From Fibrella aquatilis (GTDB taxonomy: Bacteria; Bacteroidota; Bacteroidia; Cytophagales; Spirosomataceae), in the NCBI RefSeq assembly GCF_017353255.1, contig NZ_JAFMYU010000018.1, forward strand, positions 62,001 through 126,000: a DNA stretch of 64,000 bases, given 5' to 3'. Shown here in pieces: positions 24,811 through 33,580 of this stretch. A model generated the notes under the pieces. The model made no database searches. It had not been told where the DNA came from and worked only from the letters and a program-made list of their open reading frames with translations. The stretch's first letter is position 1; every line of letters starts with the position of its first letter. Position numbers and translations under genes: made by a program.

Positions 24811-25605
24811 CTAGCGGCCCTGAAATTTTGCGGGTTTTTTCATCAGGAACGACCCAATACCCTCGGCGGCGTCGGCGGTTTGGCCTAAACGATCCTGATT
24901 GTCAGCTTCTTGCTCCAGCATGTGGGCCAGGTCGGAAAAGAGCGATTCGTTCAGCACTTTTTTCATCGCACCGATAGCCGCCGTGGGGGCTGTGGCGTAA
25001 TAACTGGCTAGTTCTGCCACGGCCGCGTCCAGCTCCGCCGCCGCTACTGATTTGTTGACCAGCCCCAACTGCGCCGCCTCCGGGCCATACACGCGCCGAC
25101 CGGTGCTGCACAGTTCAAAGGCCTTCAACGACCCCACCAGGCGGGGTAGAAAAAACGTCGAGCCAGCGTCGGGCAGGAGGCCGATGTTGATGAAGATCTG
25201 GCTGAAATAAGCTTCGTCGGCACACACCAGCACATCGCAGGCAAGGGCCAGTGAACAACCCGCGCCTGCCGCCACGCCGTTGACACGCCCAACGATGGGC
25301 TTGGGCAGGTTACGCATGGCCGTGATCATGGGGTTATAGCCTTCGCGCAGCGATTTCCCCAGCAGCAAACCCGCCCCCGCGGTGGCATTGGCGAAGCCCG
25401 CCTTCAGGTCGGCACCGGAGCAAAAGGCCTTCTCGCCCGCGCCGGTGAGCACCACCACCCGCACGGCGGCATCGTCTCCGGCGGCACCAATGGCGGCGGT
25501 GACGTCGGCGATGAGGCCGGGGCTGAGGGCGTTGTAGACCTGCGGCCGGTTGAGTGTGAGGCGGCAAATGCCGTTTTCGACGCTGTAGAGGAGGTTTTCG
25601 TACAT
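24811..25605 (-). CDS. Enoyl-CoA hydratase/isomerase family protein
   Basis: A 264-aa crotonase-fold enzyme. Visible motifs: LTLNRPQVYNALS at the N terminus, VVLTGAGEKAFCSGADLKAG (first oxyanion-hole segment), VNGVAAGAGCSLALACDVLVCADEAYF (second oxyanion hole) and NIGLLPDAGSTFFLPRLVG with an Asp in the active-site strand. The PDAGSTFFLPR pattern is typical of PaaG-like 1,2-epoxyphenylacetyl-CoA isomerases, so a role in phenylacetate-type degradation or beta-oxidation is possible. The ATG at 25605 (MYENLLYSVENGICRL) is preferred over a longer frame to 25701, which has no family sequence. Confidence 0.9.
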   Translation of the reverse strand: MYENLLYSVENGICRLTLNRPQVYNALSPGLIADVTAAIGAAGDDAAVRVVVLTGAGEKAFCSGADLKAGFANATAGAGLLLGKSLREGYNPMITAMRNLPKPIVGRVNGVAAGAGCSLALACDVLVCADEAYFSQIFINIGLLPDAGSTFFLPRLVGSLKAFELCSTGRRVYGPEAAQLGLVNKSVAAAELDAAVAELASYYATAPTAAIGAMKKVLNESLFSDLAHMLEQEADNQDRLGQTADAAEGIGSFLMKKPAKFQGR

Positions 25606-25675
25606 GACAGACGGGAAGCAGTTCGTTCTTCCCGCTAAGGTAGCAGAAAACCGTATGCATGCATACCACTTTCCG

Positions 25676-28552
25676 CTACCGGTATCGCCCAACCAGTTCA
25701 CTATAGGCGGACGTCTTTCGGAAATCTTTCCGCACGAAATCGAGCAGGGGGTCTTTTTTTAGAAAGTCTTTGGCCACGCCCATTTGCAGGGCCTTTTCCA
25801 ACTGCGTCAGTGCCTGCGCGTCGTCGTTGGCCTGAAGGTGCGCGCAGGCCAGCAGGTAACGCATCTTGGGGGCGTAGTCGGGTGAGGCCGTTTTGGTGAG
25901 CGTGCCACCCAGCCGGGCGCTGGTGGGTAGCTGACCGGTGCGTATTTGGGCGTAGGTGCGCAGGTAAAGGCACTCGTCGGTGCAGGGCAGGCCGTCGTAC
26001 TGGCCCACCTGGTTTAGCTCGTTCAGCGCGTCGAGGTATTTGCCCGTGGCCACATAGCAGCGTCCTTTGCCCAACGCCGTAACCGAAGCCAGCCGGTGGT
26101 CGTTGTCCAGTTCCTGGCAGCGGCTGTATTCGCGCAGGGCCTCGTCTGGTTTGTCGCGGTTATAGAGTAGCAGGGCCAGCGGGAGGTGGTGGGCGGCCAC
26201 GGTAGGTTCCAGTTGGGCCGCGTGGGCATAGTCGTCGCGGGCGCGGTCGGGCTTACCCATGGCCTCGTACGTGCGGCCCCGTTCGGTGTAAGCGGTGGCC
26301 CAGCTTTTGGCCAGCGACAAGGCTTCGTCTAACCGGTCCAGGGCTCCGTCGTAATGCCGTAGCGCATAGGCGCAGCGGCCGGCCAGAAAAAAGGCGTCGG
26401 CAAAAAACGTGGGCGGGTAGGTCTTGTCGAGCTGCTTACGCTGGTTGAGCAGGCCATTTAGCGCGGCTTGTGCCTGGTCATACTGCCGCTGACCCATCAG
26501 CGCACGTGCCTCGCCCAGGGTGGCGTTGTGCAGGGTAGGCTGGAGCGAAACGGCCTGCCGAAAGTCAGTGGCGGCGGGATCGAACCGGTTGGTGTTCAGG
26601 TAGTTGAGGCCCCGTTCGTAATAGCCTGCCGCGTTGGTGGGGTTATAGCGAATGGCCCTGGTGAGGGTGCTGTCGGCCCGGGGGTAGTTGTTTTGGGCGT
26701 TATAGAGCCTGCCCGCGGCCAGCCAGGCGTCGGCATAGTCGGGCTTGAGTTGCAGGGCAATGGCCAGTTGGCTCAGCGCTTCGGGGGTTTTGCGGGCTTG
26801 CAGGTCCTGGTCGCTTTGTCCGTAAAACAGGGCGGCAATGGAGTCGACGCGGGCACGGTTCTGGTGGTCTAGGCCAAGCTCGATGGCCCGCCCAAAATCG
26901 GCCCCGGCGGCGGCGTAGTCTTTGAGGCAAACCTGAGCCACACCCCGCCGAAAATAGAGTTCGGGCTGGCGGCGGCTGCGGTTGATGCCTTCCGAAAAAT
27001 CGGCTTCGGCTTTGTCGCAGGCCCCCGTTTGCTGGTGCAACAGCCCCCGCAGGAGGTAGAAACGCGGATTTTGGTTGCTGATCCGTATCGCCTCATCATA
27101 GTCGGCGAAGGCCTCGGCGGTGCGGTTGGTACGAACGCGGTAGCTCGCCCGTCGGGCCAGCAAATCGGCGTTGGTGGGGTCTACGGTGAGGTAAACAGAC
27201 AGGTCGGCGGCGGCTTTGGGGAAATCGCCGAGGCGGGCATACAGGTCGGCCCGCGATTCGAGCGCGTCGAGGTTCTGGAAATCGAGGGTCAGCGATTCGT
27301 TCAGGTCGCGCAGGGCATCCTTATACTCGCCGAGTTCGGTCTGACTTTTGCCCCGCCCCAGGTACCAGTCCGAGGCGTTGGTCTGTATGCCTGTCTGTTT
27401 GGTCTGTTTCCGTTCGGCATCGATCAGCCTGCCGTATTCTTTCACCAGGTCGCGGTACTGCCCCGACGCGAAGCGTTCGTCAAGTTCGGCTTTTCGACGA
27501 GCCTTGGTAATCAGGTCTCTACGTTGTTCGTCCAGGCCCGTTGAGTCGGGCTGTTGGTCGGCAATGCGTTGCAGCAGGGCCAGCGCGTCGGCGTAGTGGC
27601 GCTTGCGGAGGGCCAGTGCCAGCCGTTTTTTCTGTTCGGCCAGCGAGTTGCGACTGCGTTCTTCCAACACCCGCTGAATACGAAACAGGCGCACTTTGGG
27701 TGTGAGGTCTTCAAACGGCTGCTGTCTTTCGGCCTGCTCGTAAATCCGCTGCGCGGTTTCGAGGTCGTTATTGTCGAACGCCGTTTTGCCGTCGGCCAGT
27801 AGTTTCTGGTAGGCGAGGAGGGCGGCTTTTTCGCGTTCTTTTTCGGGGTCGGCGGGCGGTGCGGCCACGGTGGCGGTCTGGGTAGAATCGGGGCGCTGGG
27901 TCGTAGAGTCGGCTGAGGCCAGCAGGCGGCGGGGTGCCTCAGCCAAGGGTGCATTGTTGAGTGGCGCATTGGCCGAGTCGGCGGGGAGGGCGAAGGCGAT
28001 GCGGGCAATGGCCACTGTCCATTTGGCCCCTACCTGCTCGGCTCGCACTTCGGCCACCCGCCGAACCGGCCCATATGGCTTGTCTATTTTGGTATTCCGC
28101 CCACCAAAAATAGACGTAAACAACACTTTGACGTACAGGCTGTTGGCCCGTTTCAGGTTCGATACACTCACGTCGGTAAACCGCACCGTGCCCTGCGCCG
28201 ACTTGGTGTAGAGCAGGTCGAAATTGGCCAGGTATTTTTCAACCGGCATGTCGAGCACGGTGCCCGTGGCGGCCCGGTTGGGGTTGATGTCGTCTTCGAT
28301 GATCGCGTCTTTGTCGACAAACAACTGGTTGGCCCCCGCCGAAAAGCTTTCGCCTATGAGCGCATTGCGTTCGGCTTCGCCCAGGTCGGTCAGGCTCAAC
28401 ACGTTCAGCAGGTCGTTCAGGCCGGTTTCCACTTTGCGGCGTGCCAGCAGCTTCACCTCCTCGTTGTCGCGGGTGGTGAGTGGCTGGGTATAACCCCATA
28501 AACTGCTGATTGTCAGCAGAATAACAAACGTACTGCGCAGAAAATACCTCAT
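25676..28552 (-). CDS. Exported TPR-repeat protein, 958 aa
   Basis: Starts at 28552 with signal peptide MRYFLRSTFVILLTISSLWGYTQ. Residues about 25-190 form an N-terminal domain (FTDVSVSNLKRANSLYVKVLFTSIFGG). About 240-380 is an alpha-helical, probably coiled-coil region rich in Lys, Glu, Arg and Gln. From about 390 to 930 there are many tetratricopeptide repeats (YLGRGKSQTELGEYKDALRDLNESLTLDF; AGYYERGLNYLNTNRFDPAATDF). It is probably periplasmic and a protein-interaction scaffold. The stop codon is 8 bases before the ATG of no other gene; the upstream gene (28564) ends 12 bases before this start, so the two are operonic. Confidence 0.85.
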   Translation of the reverse strand: MRYFLRSTFVILLTISSLWGYTQPLTTRDNEEVKLLARRKVETGLNDLLNVLSLTDLGEAERNALIGESFSAGANQLFVDKDAIIEDDINPNRAATGTVLDMPVEKYLANFDLLYTKSAQGTVRFTDVSVSNLKRANSLYVKVLFTSIFGGRNTKIDKPYGPVRRVAEVRAEQVGAKWTVAIARIAFALPADSANAPLNNAPLAEAPRRLLASADSTTQRPDSTQTATVAAPPADPEKEREKAALLAYQKLLADGKTAFDNNDLETAQRIYEQAERQQPFEDLTPKVRLFRIQRVLEERSRNSLAEQKKRLALALRKRHYADALALLQRIADQQPDSTGLDEQRRDLITKARRKAELDERFASGQYRDLVKEYGRLIDAERKQTKQTGIQTNASDWYLGRGKSQTELGEYKDALRDLNESLTLDFQNLDALESRADLYARLGDFPKAAADLSVYLTVDPTNADLLARRASYRVRTNRTAEAFADYDEAIRISNQNPRFYLLRGLLHQQTGACDKAEADFSEGINRSRRQPELYFRRGVAQVCLKDYAAAGADFGRAIELGLDHQNRARVDSIAALFYGQSDQDLQARKTPEALSQLAIALQLKPDYADAWLAAGRLYNAQNNYPRADSTLTRAIRYNPTNAAGYYERGLNYLNTNRFDPAATDFRQAVSLQPTLHNATLGEARALMGQRQYDQAQAALNGLLNQRKQLDKTYPPTFFADAFFLAGRCAYALRHYDGALDRLDEALSLAKSWATAYTERGRTYEAMGKPDRARDDYAHAAQLEPTVAAHHLPLALLLYNRDKPDEALREYSRCQELDNDHRLASVTALGKGRCYVATGKYLDALNELNQVGQYDGLPCTDECLYLRTYAQIRTGQLPTSARLGGTLTKTASPDYAPKMRYLLACAHLQANDDAQALTQLEKALQMGVAKDFLKKDPLLDFVRKDFRKTSAYSELVGRYR

Positions 28553-28563
28553 GCCGAATGGGA

Positions 28564-29694
28564 TTATCGCGTGGCCACAATGCCTACGTTGCCCAGCAGG
28601 ATAGCCCATTTGGGCAGGGCTTCGCCTTCTTTCTGTTTGCGGTAGGGGGTCAGCATCACGTCGACGTCTTTCTGGGTCACGTCGCTATACTGCGTTTCGT
28701 CGGTTTGGCTCAGGCCCGTAAAGCGCTGTTCGCCCCTGATTTTGCCGTAGTAATTACCGTCGGCTTTCTGGGTCAGGTCCTGTACATACTGCACGTCGGT
28801 CCATTCCAGGGTCACGCTTTTGTAGGGTAGCAGCTTCAGCCGAATGAGGTAGTCTTTCAGGCGGTAGGCGCTGGGTTGCCCGCCCCGCACCACCGAGCTT
28901 ACCTGGATGACGGCGTCGGGCTTGAACAACTTCATAATGGCGGCAATGGCCTTGTCTTTCTGGCCCGATTCCACCGTTTTGTCGGCCACGATACCCAGCA
29001 TGACGCCAAATTCCTGTACCCGTTCCAGGGCCTGCGTCTGGTAGTCGCTGTATTCTTCGTCGCTCATTTTCAGAATGTTGCGGCTGGTGGAGCGGCTTTC
29101 GTCGGGCGCGGGTGCAGGTTTGGGGGCAGGTTTTTGCACCGGAACTGGCGGCGTAGGCGTGGCCGCCACAGCGGGTGGCGGACCACCCAGCAGGTCTATT
29201 TTGTCGCAGAGCACCGTGGGCGGTGCCACCAGCAGGTGGGTGCCATTCTGGTAAAAAATGCCAATCAGGTCGGCTTTGGGCACCCGGATGGTGGTGCCGT
29301 TGTGGGGGGTAAACGTGATCACGTCGCCCGTTGCCGCCGAGACCTTGCCGTAGCTCACCGTAACGGGATTGTTGCGAATCACCATGTCGTAGGTGGGCAG
29401 GTCGCGGGGGTCCATAAACCCGGCCAGAAACCGGTTACGTCGGTCGGCGGGCAGGGCCGCCAACTGATCCATGCACACAAACTTGCCCCGCGCGTTGACC
29501 ACCACCACCACTTTGTCGGCCCCGTAAGTGAACTTCACCGACGACTCGCCTTTGGCCACCCGCACCGATACTTTTTCGGCGGAAAGTTCCGTTAGCGTAC
29601 CCTCCAAACGCGCCTGATTGGTAAGGTACACCACATCCTGTGCCTGCGCCGCCCCGCCCAGCATGACCAGCAACAGGCTATATAGCTGTTTCAT
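28564..29694 (-). CDS. Exported protein with Bacteroidota-type N-terminal beta domain, 376 aa
   Basis: Signal peptide MKQLYSLLLVMLGGAAQAQ. Residues about 20-75 (DVVYLTNQARLEGTLTELSAEKVSVRVAK) match the pattern of a small beta domain found in many exported Bacteroidota proteins and also seen in the protein encoded at 30507-31544. A Pro/Ala linker (about 170-190) leads to a C-terminal domain (LKDYLIRLKLLPYKSVTLEW, GNYYGKIRGEQRFTGL) that faintly resembles the N-terminal domain of the adjacent TPR protein. Function unknown; part of a five-gene block of exported proteins. Confidence 0.78.
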   Translation of the reverse strand: MKQLYSLLLVMLGGAAQAQDVVYLTNQARLEGTLTELSAEKVSVRVAKGESSVKFTYGADKVVVVVNARGKFVCMDQLAALPADRRNRFLAGFMDPRDLPTYDMVIRNNPVTVSYGKVSAATGDVITFTPHNGTTIRVPKADLIGIFYQNGTHLLVAPPTVLCDKIDLLGGPPPAVAATPTPPVPVQKPAPKPAPAPDESRSTSRNILKMSDEEYSDYQTQALERVQEFGVMLGIVADKTVESGQKDKAIAAIMKLFKPDAVIQVSSVVRGGQPSAYRLKDYLIRLKLLPYKSVTLEWTDVQYVQDLTQKADGNYYGKIRGEQRFTGLSQTDETQYSDVTQKDVDVMLTPYRKQKEGEALPKWAILLGNVGIVATR

Positions 29695-29703
29695 AAAAAG
29701 CGC

Positions 29704-30417
29704 TTAGTTTGCCGAAGACATGGTTGGGGCATCACCTTCGGCTGACAGCCGGGCCGACTGCGGTTTAGGCTTGATAGCCTGGGGGAAATAGGTGGTGGTT
29801 TCGGCCAGTCCGTCTTCGTCGATCCAGATGCGGCTTTTACCCACAGGAATGAGCGTGTTGTTGTTGTTGTCGCCCGTTTTTTCTTTCATGACAAAGGCGT
29901 ACTGAAAATTTTTGATGCCCTTGGTTGTCAGCTCGCCCGACACCACGGCCAGCGTTTTATAGGGAATGCTGCTGGACACGCCGACGTCCTGCGAGAAAAT
30001 GGTGAACTTGGTTCCGTTACCCGACACGAACGCGCCCTGGCCGTTGCCTTTGTCGCTGCCATTGTTGGTGAAATCGTAGGTAATGTCATTGGCGGCGTTT
30101 TGGCCGTAGAAGCGGTAGTAATAGGGGTTGATTACTTTCCCCAGTTTATAGGAATCTTCCGGGCCGTAGGGTGACAGTAGTTTGTAGTTCTGCGCCAGGT
30201 AGATGCCAGCCAATTGAGGCGGTATAAGCCCTTCATTGATTACCATTCCTTTTTTACGCAGGCTATCGATAATGGGCTGTGGCACAATCTGCTGGATCTG
30301 GCTGGAAAAGCCTTTGTCCAGGTCAATGGTCACTTCGCGCTGGCAACCGCTCAGCAGCAACAGGAACAGGCACACGCTCATCAGGGGCAGTGCACCTCGG
30401 AATTGGCTCGTATTCAT
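29704..30417 (-). CDS. Lipoprotein, 237 aa, unknown function
   Basis: The ATG at 30417 precedes a lipoprotein signal with lipobox LLSGC (MNTSQFRGALPLMSVCLFLLLLSGCQREV); the ATG at 30453 would add 12 residues with no role. The mature part contains PPQLAGIYLAQNYKLL, DITYDFTNNGSDKGNGQG and an Asn run (GDNNNNT). No family was recognised. It lies 9 bases upstream of the 376-aa gene in the same direction and probably shares its transcript. Confidence 0.75.
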   Translation of the reverse strand: MNTSQFRGALPLMSVCLFLLLLSGCQREVTIDLDKGFSSQIQQIVPQPIIDSLRKKGMVINEGLIPPQLAGIYLAQNYKLLSPYGPEDSYKLGKVINPYYYRFYGQNAANDITYDFTNNGSDKGNGQGAFVSGNGTKFTIFSQDVGVSSSIPYKTLAVVSGELTTKGIKNFQYAFVMKEKTGDNNNNTLIPVGKSRIWIDEDGLAETTTYFPQAIKPKPQSARLSAEGDAPTMSSAN

Positions 30418-30506
30418 GGGATTGGTATGGAGAAGTAGGTTGTCATTGGTCATTAGTCACTGGTGCGGTCCGACGGGTCGGCTGGATACGACCAATGACC
30501 AATAAC

Positions 30507-31544
30507 TCATTTCCGAAAGGCGTTGAAGCCGATGCCCACCCGCAGGCTGGCAAACTGGATTTTTTCGGTCAGAGCGGGGGCAATGGCGCCGAAGCTCAGG
30601 CTCTTGACGTCCAGCACCTGGTAGCGCCCACTGAGGTCGATGAGGAAGCCGCCCATCCTGAACTCGTAGCCCAGGCTGGCCCCGTAGGTAATGGGCGTCG
30701 AACTGGCCTGCTCATTGGTGGGTTTGGGGTGGGCACCAGAGGTACTGGTTTTGGTGGTGGTCAGGTTCACACCGCCTTCGGGCAGCAGGTAGAGGCTACC
30801 GGCGTATAGTTTGATGCCCACCAGCGCCTGAATACGGCTGAGCTGCACGGTCTCGTCGTATTTCTCTACGCCCCCCAGCTGGTAGTTCCGCACCAGGTCC
30901 CAGCGCGAATAGCCCCCCGTGAGCGACACCGCCAGGAAGTTCACCAGCCGGTAGTCGATCCGCAGGCTGCCGCCAATGTTCTGGTTCATACCCAGTCCCG
31001 AATACTCGTTGGTCCAGCGGGTCTGGTTCATCAGCGTGTAGAGCGATGCCTCCGGCCCCACCGTTACGTTTAGTTTGCCATAATTGGCGGGGGCACGGTA
31101 GCGCCCCGTAGCCACCGGGGCTTTATAACCGGTTGATTCTGAACGCAACGGGGTGGCTGTGGCCGGGGTTGTTGCAGTGGCTGGGGTTGTTGCAGCGGCG
31201 GGGGCAGTTGTCACGGCGGGCGTTTCTACGGCGGGCGGGGCTGTGATGATTTCCACGCTACCGTCGCCGAAGACAATTTTCCAGACCTCGCTGCGGGCGA
31301 TGGCCTGTTTGGTGGTGGGCATGGTAGCCACGAAGTAGCGCACGTCGGCATCGGTCATCTCATCTACTTTGGCATTGATGGTTGCCTGGTCGGTTTTGTA
31401 GATGACGTCGTTGTATTGCATCATCGGTACAGGCTTGGCTACTGTCGATGTGCGGGCTTTGGGGGCCGTTTTGGTTGATTTTTTCGGTTGGGCGTAGGCT
31501 AACCCGCTCAGTAGCGTGAGCCAAAGCAATAGGGTTGTTTTCAT
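30507..31544 (-). CDS. Probable outer-membrane beta-barrel protein, 345 aa
   Basis: Signal peptide MKTTLLLWLTLLSGLAYAQ. Residues about 45-110 carry a domain (DVIYKTDQATINAKVDEMTDADVRYFVA, then VWKIVFGDGSVEII) shared with the 376-aa protein. An Ala/Thr-rich spacer with repeated ATTPATAT follows. The C-terminal two thirds show alternating beta strands ending in an aromatic residue (ITYGASLGYEFRMGGFLIDLSGRYQVL) as in small outer-membrane barrels. Function unknown. Confidence 0.78.
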   Translation of the reverse strand: MKTTLLLWLTLLSGLAYAQPKKSTKTAPKARTSTVAKPVPMMQYNDVIYKTDQATINAKVDEMTDADVRYFVATMPTTKQAIARSEVWKIVFGDGSVEIITAPPAVETPAVTTAPAAATTPATATTPATATPLRSESTGYKAPVATGRYRAPANYGKLNVTVGPEASLYTLMNQTRWTNEYSGLGMNQNIGGSLRIDYRLVNFLAVSLTGGYSRWDLVRNYQLGGVEKYDETVQLSRIQALVGIKLYAGSLYLLPEGGVNLTTTKTSTSGAHPKPTNEQASSTPITYGASLGYEFRMGGFLIDLSGRYQVLDVKSLSFGAIAPALTEKIQFASLRVGIGFNAFRK

Positions 31545-31565
31545 AATGTAGGTGTGGTTAATGAC

Positions 31566-31592
31566 CTGGCCGGGCCGCTATGGCCCGGCCAG
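31566..31592. terminator. GC-rich hairpin between two exported-protein genes
   Basis: CTGGCCGGGCC pairs with GGCCCGGCCAG around a 5-base loop, 3 bases past the stop of the 31596-32111 gene. No T-run follows on the minus strand, so termination may be partial. Confidence 0.55.
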
Positions 31593-31595
31593 CAA

Positions 31596-32111
31596 TTACT
31601 TCAAAACGTAGCCAACGCGCAGGGCGAAGAGGGGCAGGACGCCCGCCTCCAGCAGGGAATCGCCCCCGCCCGAACCCACGGCGGTGAAGGCCACGCCCAG
31701 CGCAGGTTCGAGCGAGATTTTCTGGTTGAACAGCCACTGGTAGCCCGCAATGCCCCCTAGCTGCGTCACAAACACGCTGCCCTTGTCATAGCCATCGCTG
31801 GCGCTGATGTTCCAGAACAGCAGGGTAGGAGCCACCCAAAGGCCTTCAGGAGCCTCTTTGCCGTTGTTGGCCAGCCCATAGAATCGGTATTCGGCTTTCA
31901 AGCCCAGCGCCGACACGCCAATGTCGCCCCCACCAAACGAGTAATAGCTGAGACCACCGTAGATAGACCGCTTCTCGTTGAGCACGTGCTCGTAGCCGAC
32001 GTTGCTTACCGGCGCGTACTTGATAATCGACCGGGCACTCTGCGCCATCAGTTGGCCACAAAAGGCCAGCAAACAGCCCACCAGGGCTGATTTTAGGAAG
32101 AGTTGTTTCAT
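31596..32111 (-). CDS. Small outer-membrane beta-barrel protein, 171 aa
   Basis: Starts at 32111 with signal peptide MKQLFLKSALVGCLLAFCGQLMAQ. The mature part is made of amphipathic beta strands (SIYGGLSYYSFGGGDIGVSALGLKAEYRFYG, LGGIAGYQWLFNQKISLEPALGVAF, and a C-terminal strand LFALRVGYVLK). The final aromatic/hydrophobic strand is typical of outer-membrane barrels of the DUF3575/OmpW-like size class. It is the first gene of the exported-protein block. Function unknown. Confidence 0.78.
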   Translation of the reverse strand: MKQLFLKSALVGCLLAFCGQLMAQSARSIIKYAPVSNVGYEHVLNEKRSIYGGLSYYSFGGGDIGVSALGLKAEYRFYGLANNGKEAPEGLWVAPTLLFWNISASDGYDKGSVFVTQLGGIAGYQWLFNQKISLEPALGVAFTAVGSGGGDSLLEAGVLPLFALRVGYVLK

Positions 32112-32304
32112 GAAAATTAAGATGTAGATAGATGGCTGCACCGCAGTACGCTGGTAAACATGCCTCGCAACGGGGTCTGTCGCAATGCCGATCTTGCCGG
32201 GGGGTGGAAATTTCTTGCCGGGGGGCGTTTTCTTCTTACGAAGGGACTATCGGTAAGAAAATGACCTGCTGTTTCGTGCGGTGCAAGCAGCACCATCGCC
32301 GTAG

Positions 32305-33516
32305 TTACTTTACTCCAAATACGAGACGCAAAAGCCCAACCCGTCGGATCAGAAGCCAGTAGAGGCCGGCGCAGATGGCCAGCGTGGCGAAGCTGATGAC
32401 CAGAAAGCCGGTGTACACGCCGAGGTGGGTGCGGGTGAGCACGTAGTAGCCCAACACCACAATAACCGTTTGGTGGAGAATGTAGAAGGGGTATACGGCG
32501 GCGTTGAGCTGAGTAAGCCAGCGGTGGTTTTTGTTCAGATACGTATAGCCGTAACCGATGGTCATCAGCACCGAGGCCACCATCAGACACATACTGTTGG
32601 TAGCATACGTGAAATCGACCCAGAAAAGGCGGTCGATCTCATCGTCGGTAAATCGCATACGTATACCGTAGAGGATGACCGTACAGACCAGTGTTGCCAC
32701 CCCAAACAGGCGCCGTCCATCGGCCAGCAGTTGCCAGAACTCGCGGCGGCTGATGAACACGTACCCAAACCAGAACAGCAGGAGGTTTTCCACGAAATAG
32801 GCCCAGTCGTTGGTTAGCCCGTGGGTTTCTTCCGGATAAAACGGTCGCAAAGCGTACTGACTCAGGCAAATGACGCTGATCATCAGCCACATAGCGCCAC
32901 CGGGCCGCGCCAGCAGGCTGCCCACGCGGTCGGTGAAGCGTTGGCCGCCGGGGCTTGTCAACCAGCGGAACACCGGTATGCTCAGGAGTGAGTAGAAGAA
33001 CAAGTAGCAGATAAACCACAGGTGATGCCAGCTAAAAGCGCCGCCCTTGCCGCCGTCGTGATACGGCTGGAACCCAAACACGTTGGGGTAGAAATCGAGA
33101 TAGCTACCCGAAAACCTACCCCGAAACAGCCATTCGATGTAGATCTGCGGGGGTACAATGACAAACATGCCGAAGACGAGCGGGATAAACAGCCGCCGGA
33201 CGCGTTCACCGGCATAGGCCCCGTAGCTCCGTTTTTTGAGGGCGAAAAACGTACCTGCGCCGGAGATGAAAAACAATAGTGGCATGCGCCAGCGGTGCAG
33301 CCATCGCATCACTTCTTCCATAGACTGGCTGTGTTCGGGGCTTTTGATGTGCCACCCCCACGAGACGTAGATCATGCCGGTATGGTAGAAGAACAGGGTC
33401 AGGATGGCAATAATCCGCAACCAATCGAGGTCGTAGCGGCGGGTGGGGAGCATGGAGCCGGGAGCTTGGGGCAGCGGGCCAGCGGGCCGGGCTTGGGGCG
33501 GGGTTGTGGGTTGCAT
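32305..33516 (-). CDS. Acyltransferase family 3 membrane protein
   Basis: A protein of up to 403 aa with about ten hydrophobic segments and the acyltransferase_3 (OafA/YrhL-type) opening YDLDWLRIIAILTLFFYHTGMIY. The conserved Arg and His of this family lie in the first helix (LDWLRI and FYHTG). These inner-membrane enzymes O-acylate surface glycans or small molecules. ATG 33516 gives a Pro/Gln-rich leader; ATG 33453 (MLPTRRYDLDWLRI) is equally possible. The target is unknown. Confidence 0.87.
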   Translation of the reverse strand: MQPTTPPQARPAGPLPQAPGSMLPTRRYDLDWLRIIAILTLFFYHTGMIYVSWGWHIKSPEHSQSMEEVMRWLHRWRMPLLFFISGAGTFFALKKRSYGAYAGERVRRLFIPLVFGMFVIVPPQIYIEWLFRGRFSGSYLDFYPNVFGFQPYHDGGKGGAFSWHHLWFICYLFFYSLLSIPVFRWLTSPGGQRFTDRVGSLLARPGGAMWLMISVICLSQYALRPFYPEETHGLTNDWAYFVENLLLFWFGYVFISRREFWQLLADGRRLFGVATLVCTVILYGIRMRFTDDEIDRLFWVDFTYATNSMCLMVASVLMTIGYGYTYLNKNHRWLTQLNAAVYPFYILHQTVIVVLGYYVLTRTHLGVYTGFLVISFATLAICAGLYWLLIRRVGLLRLVFGVK

Positions 33517-33580
33517 GTGCTGTTGCGTTTAACACCACAAAAATGCTCTGTAGCCCCGCCAGGGCACTAGTTGCCGATAA

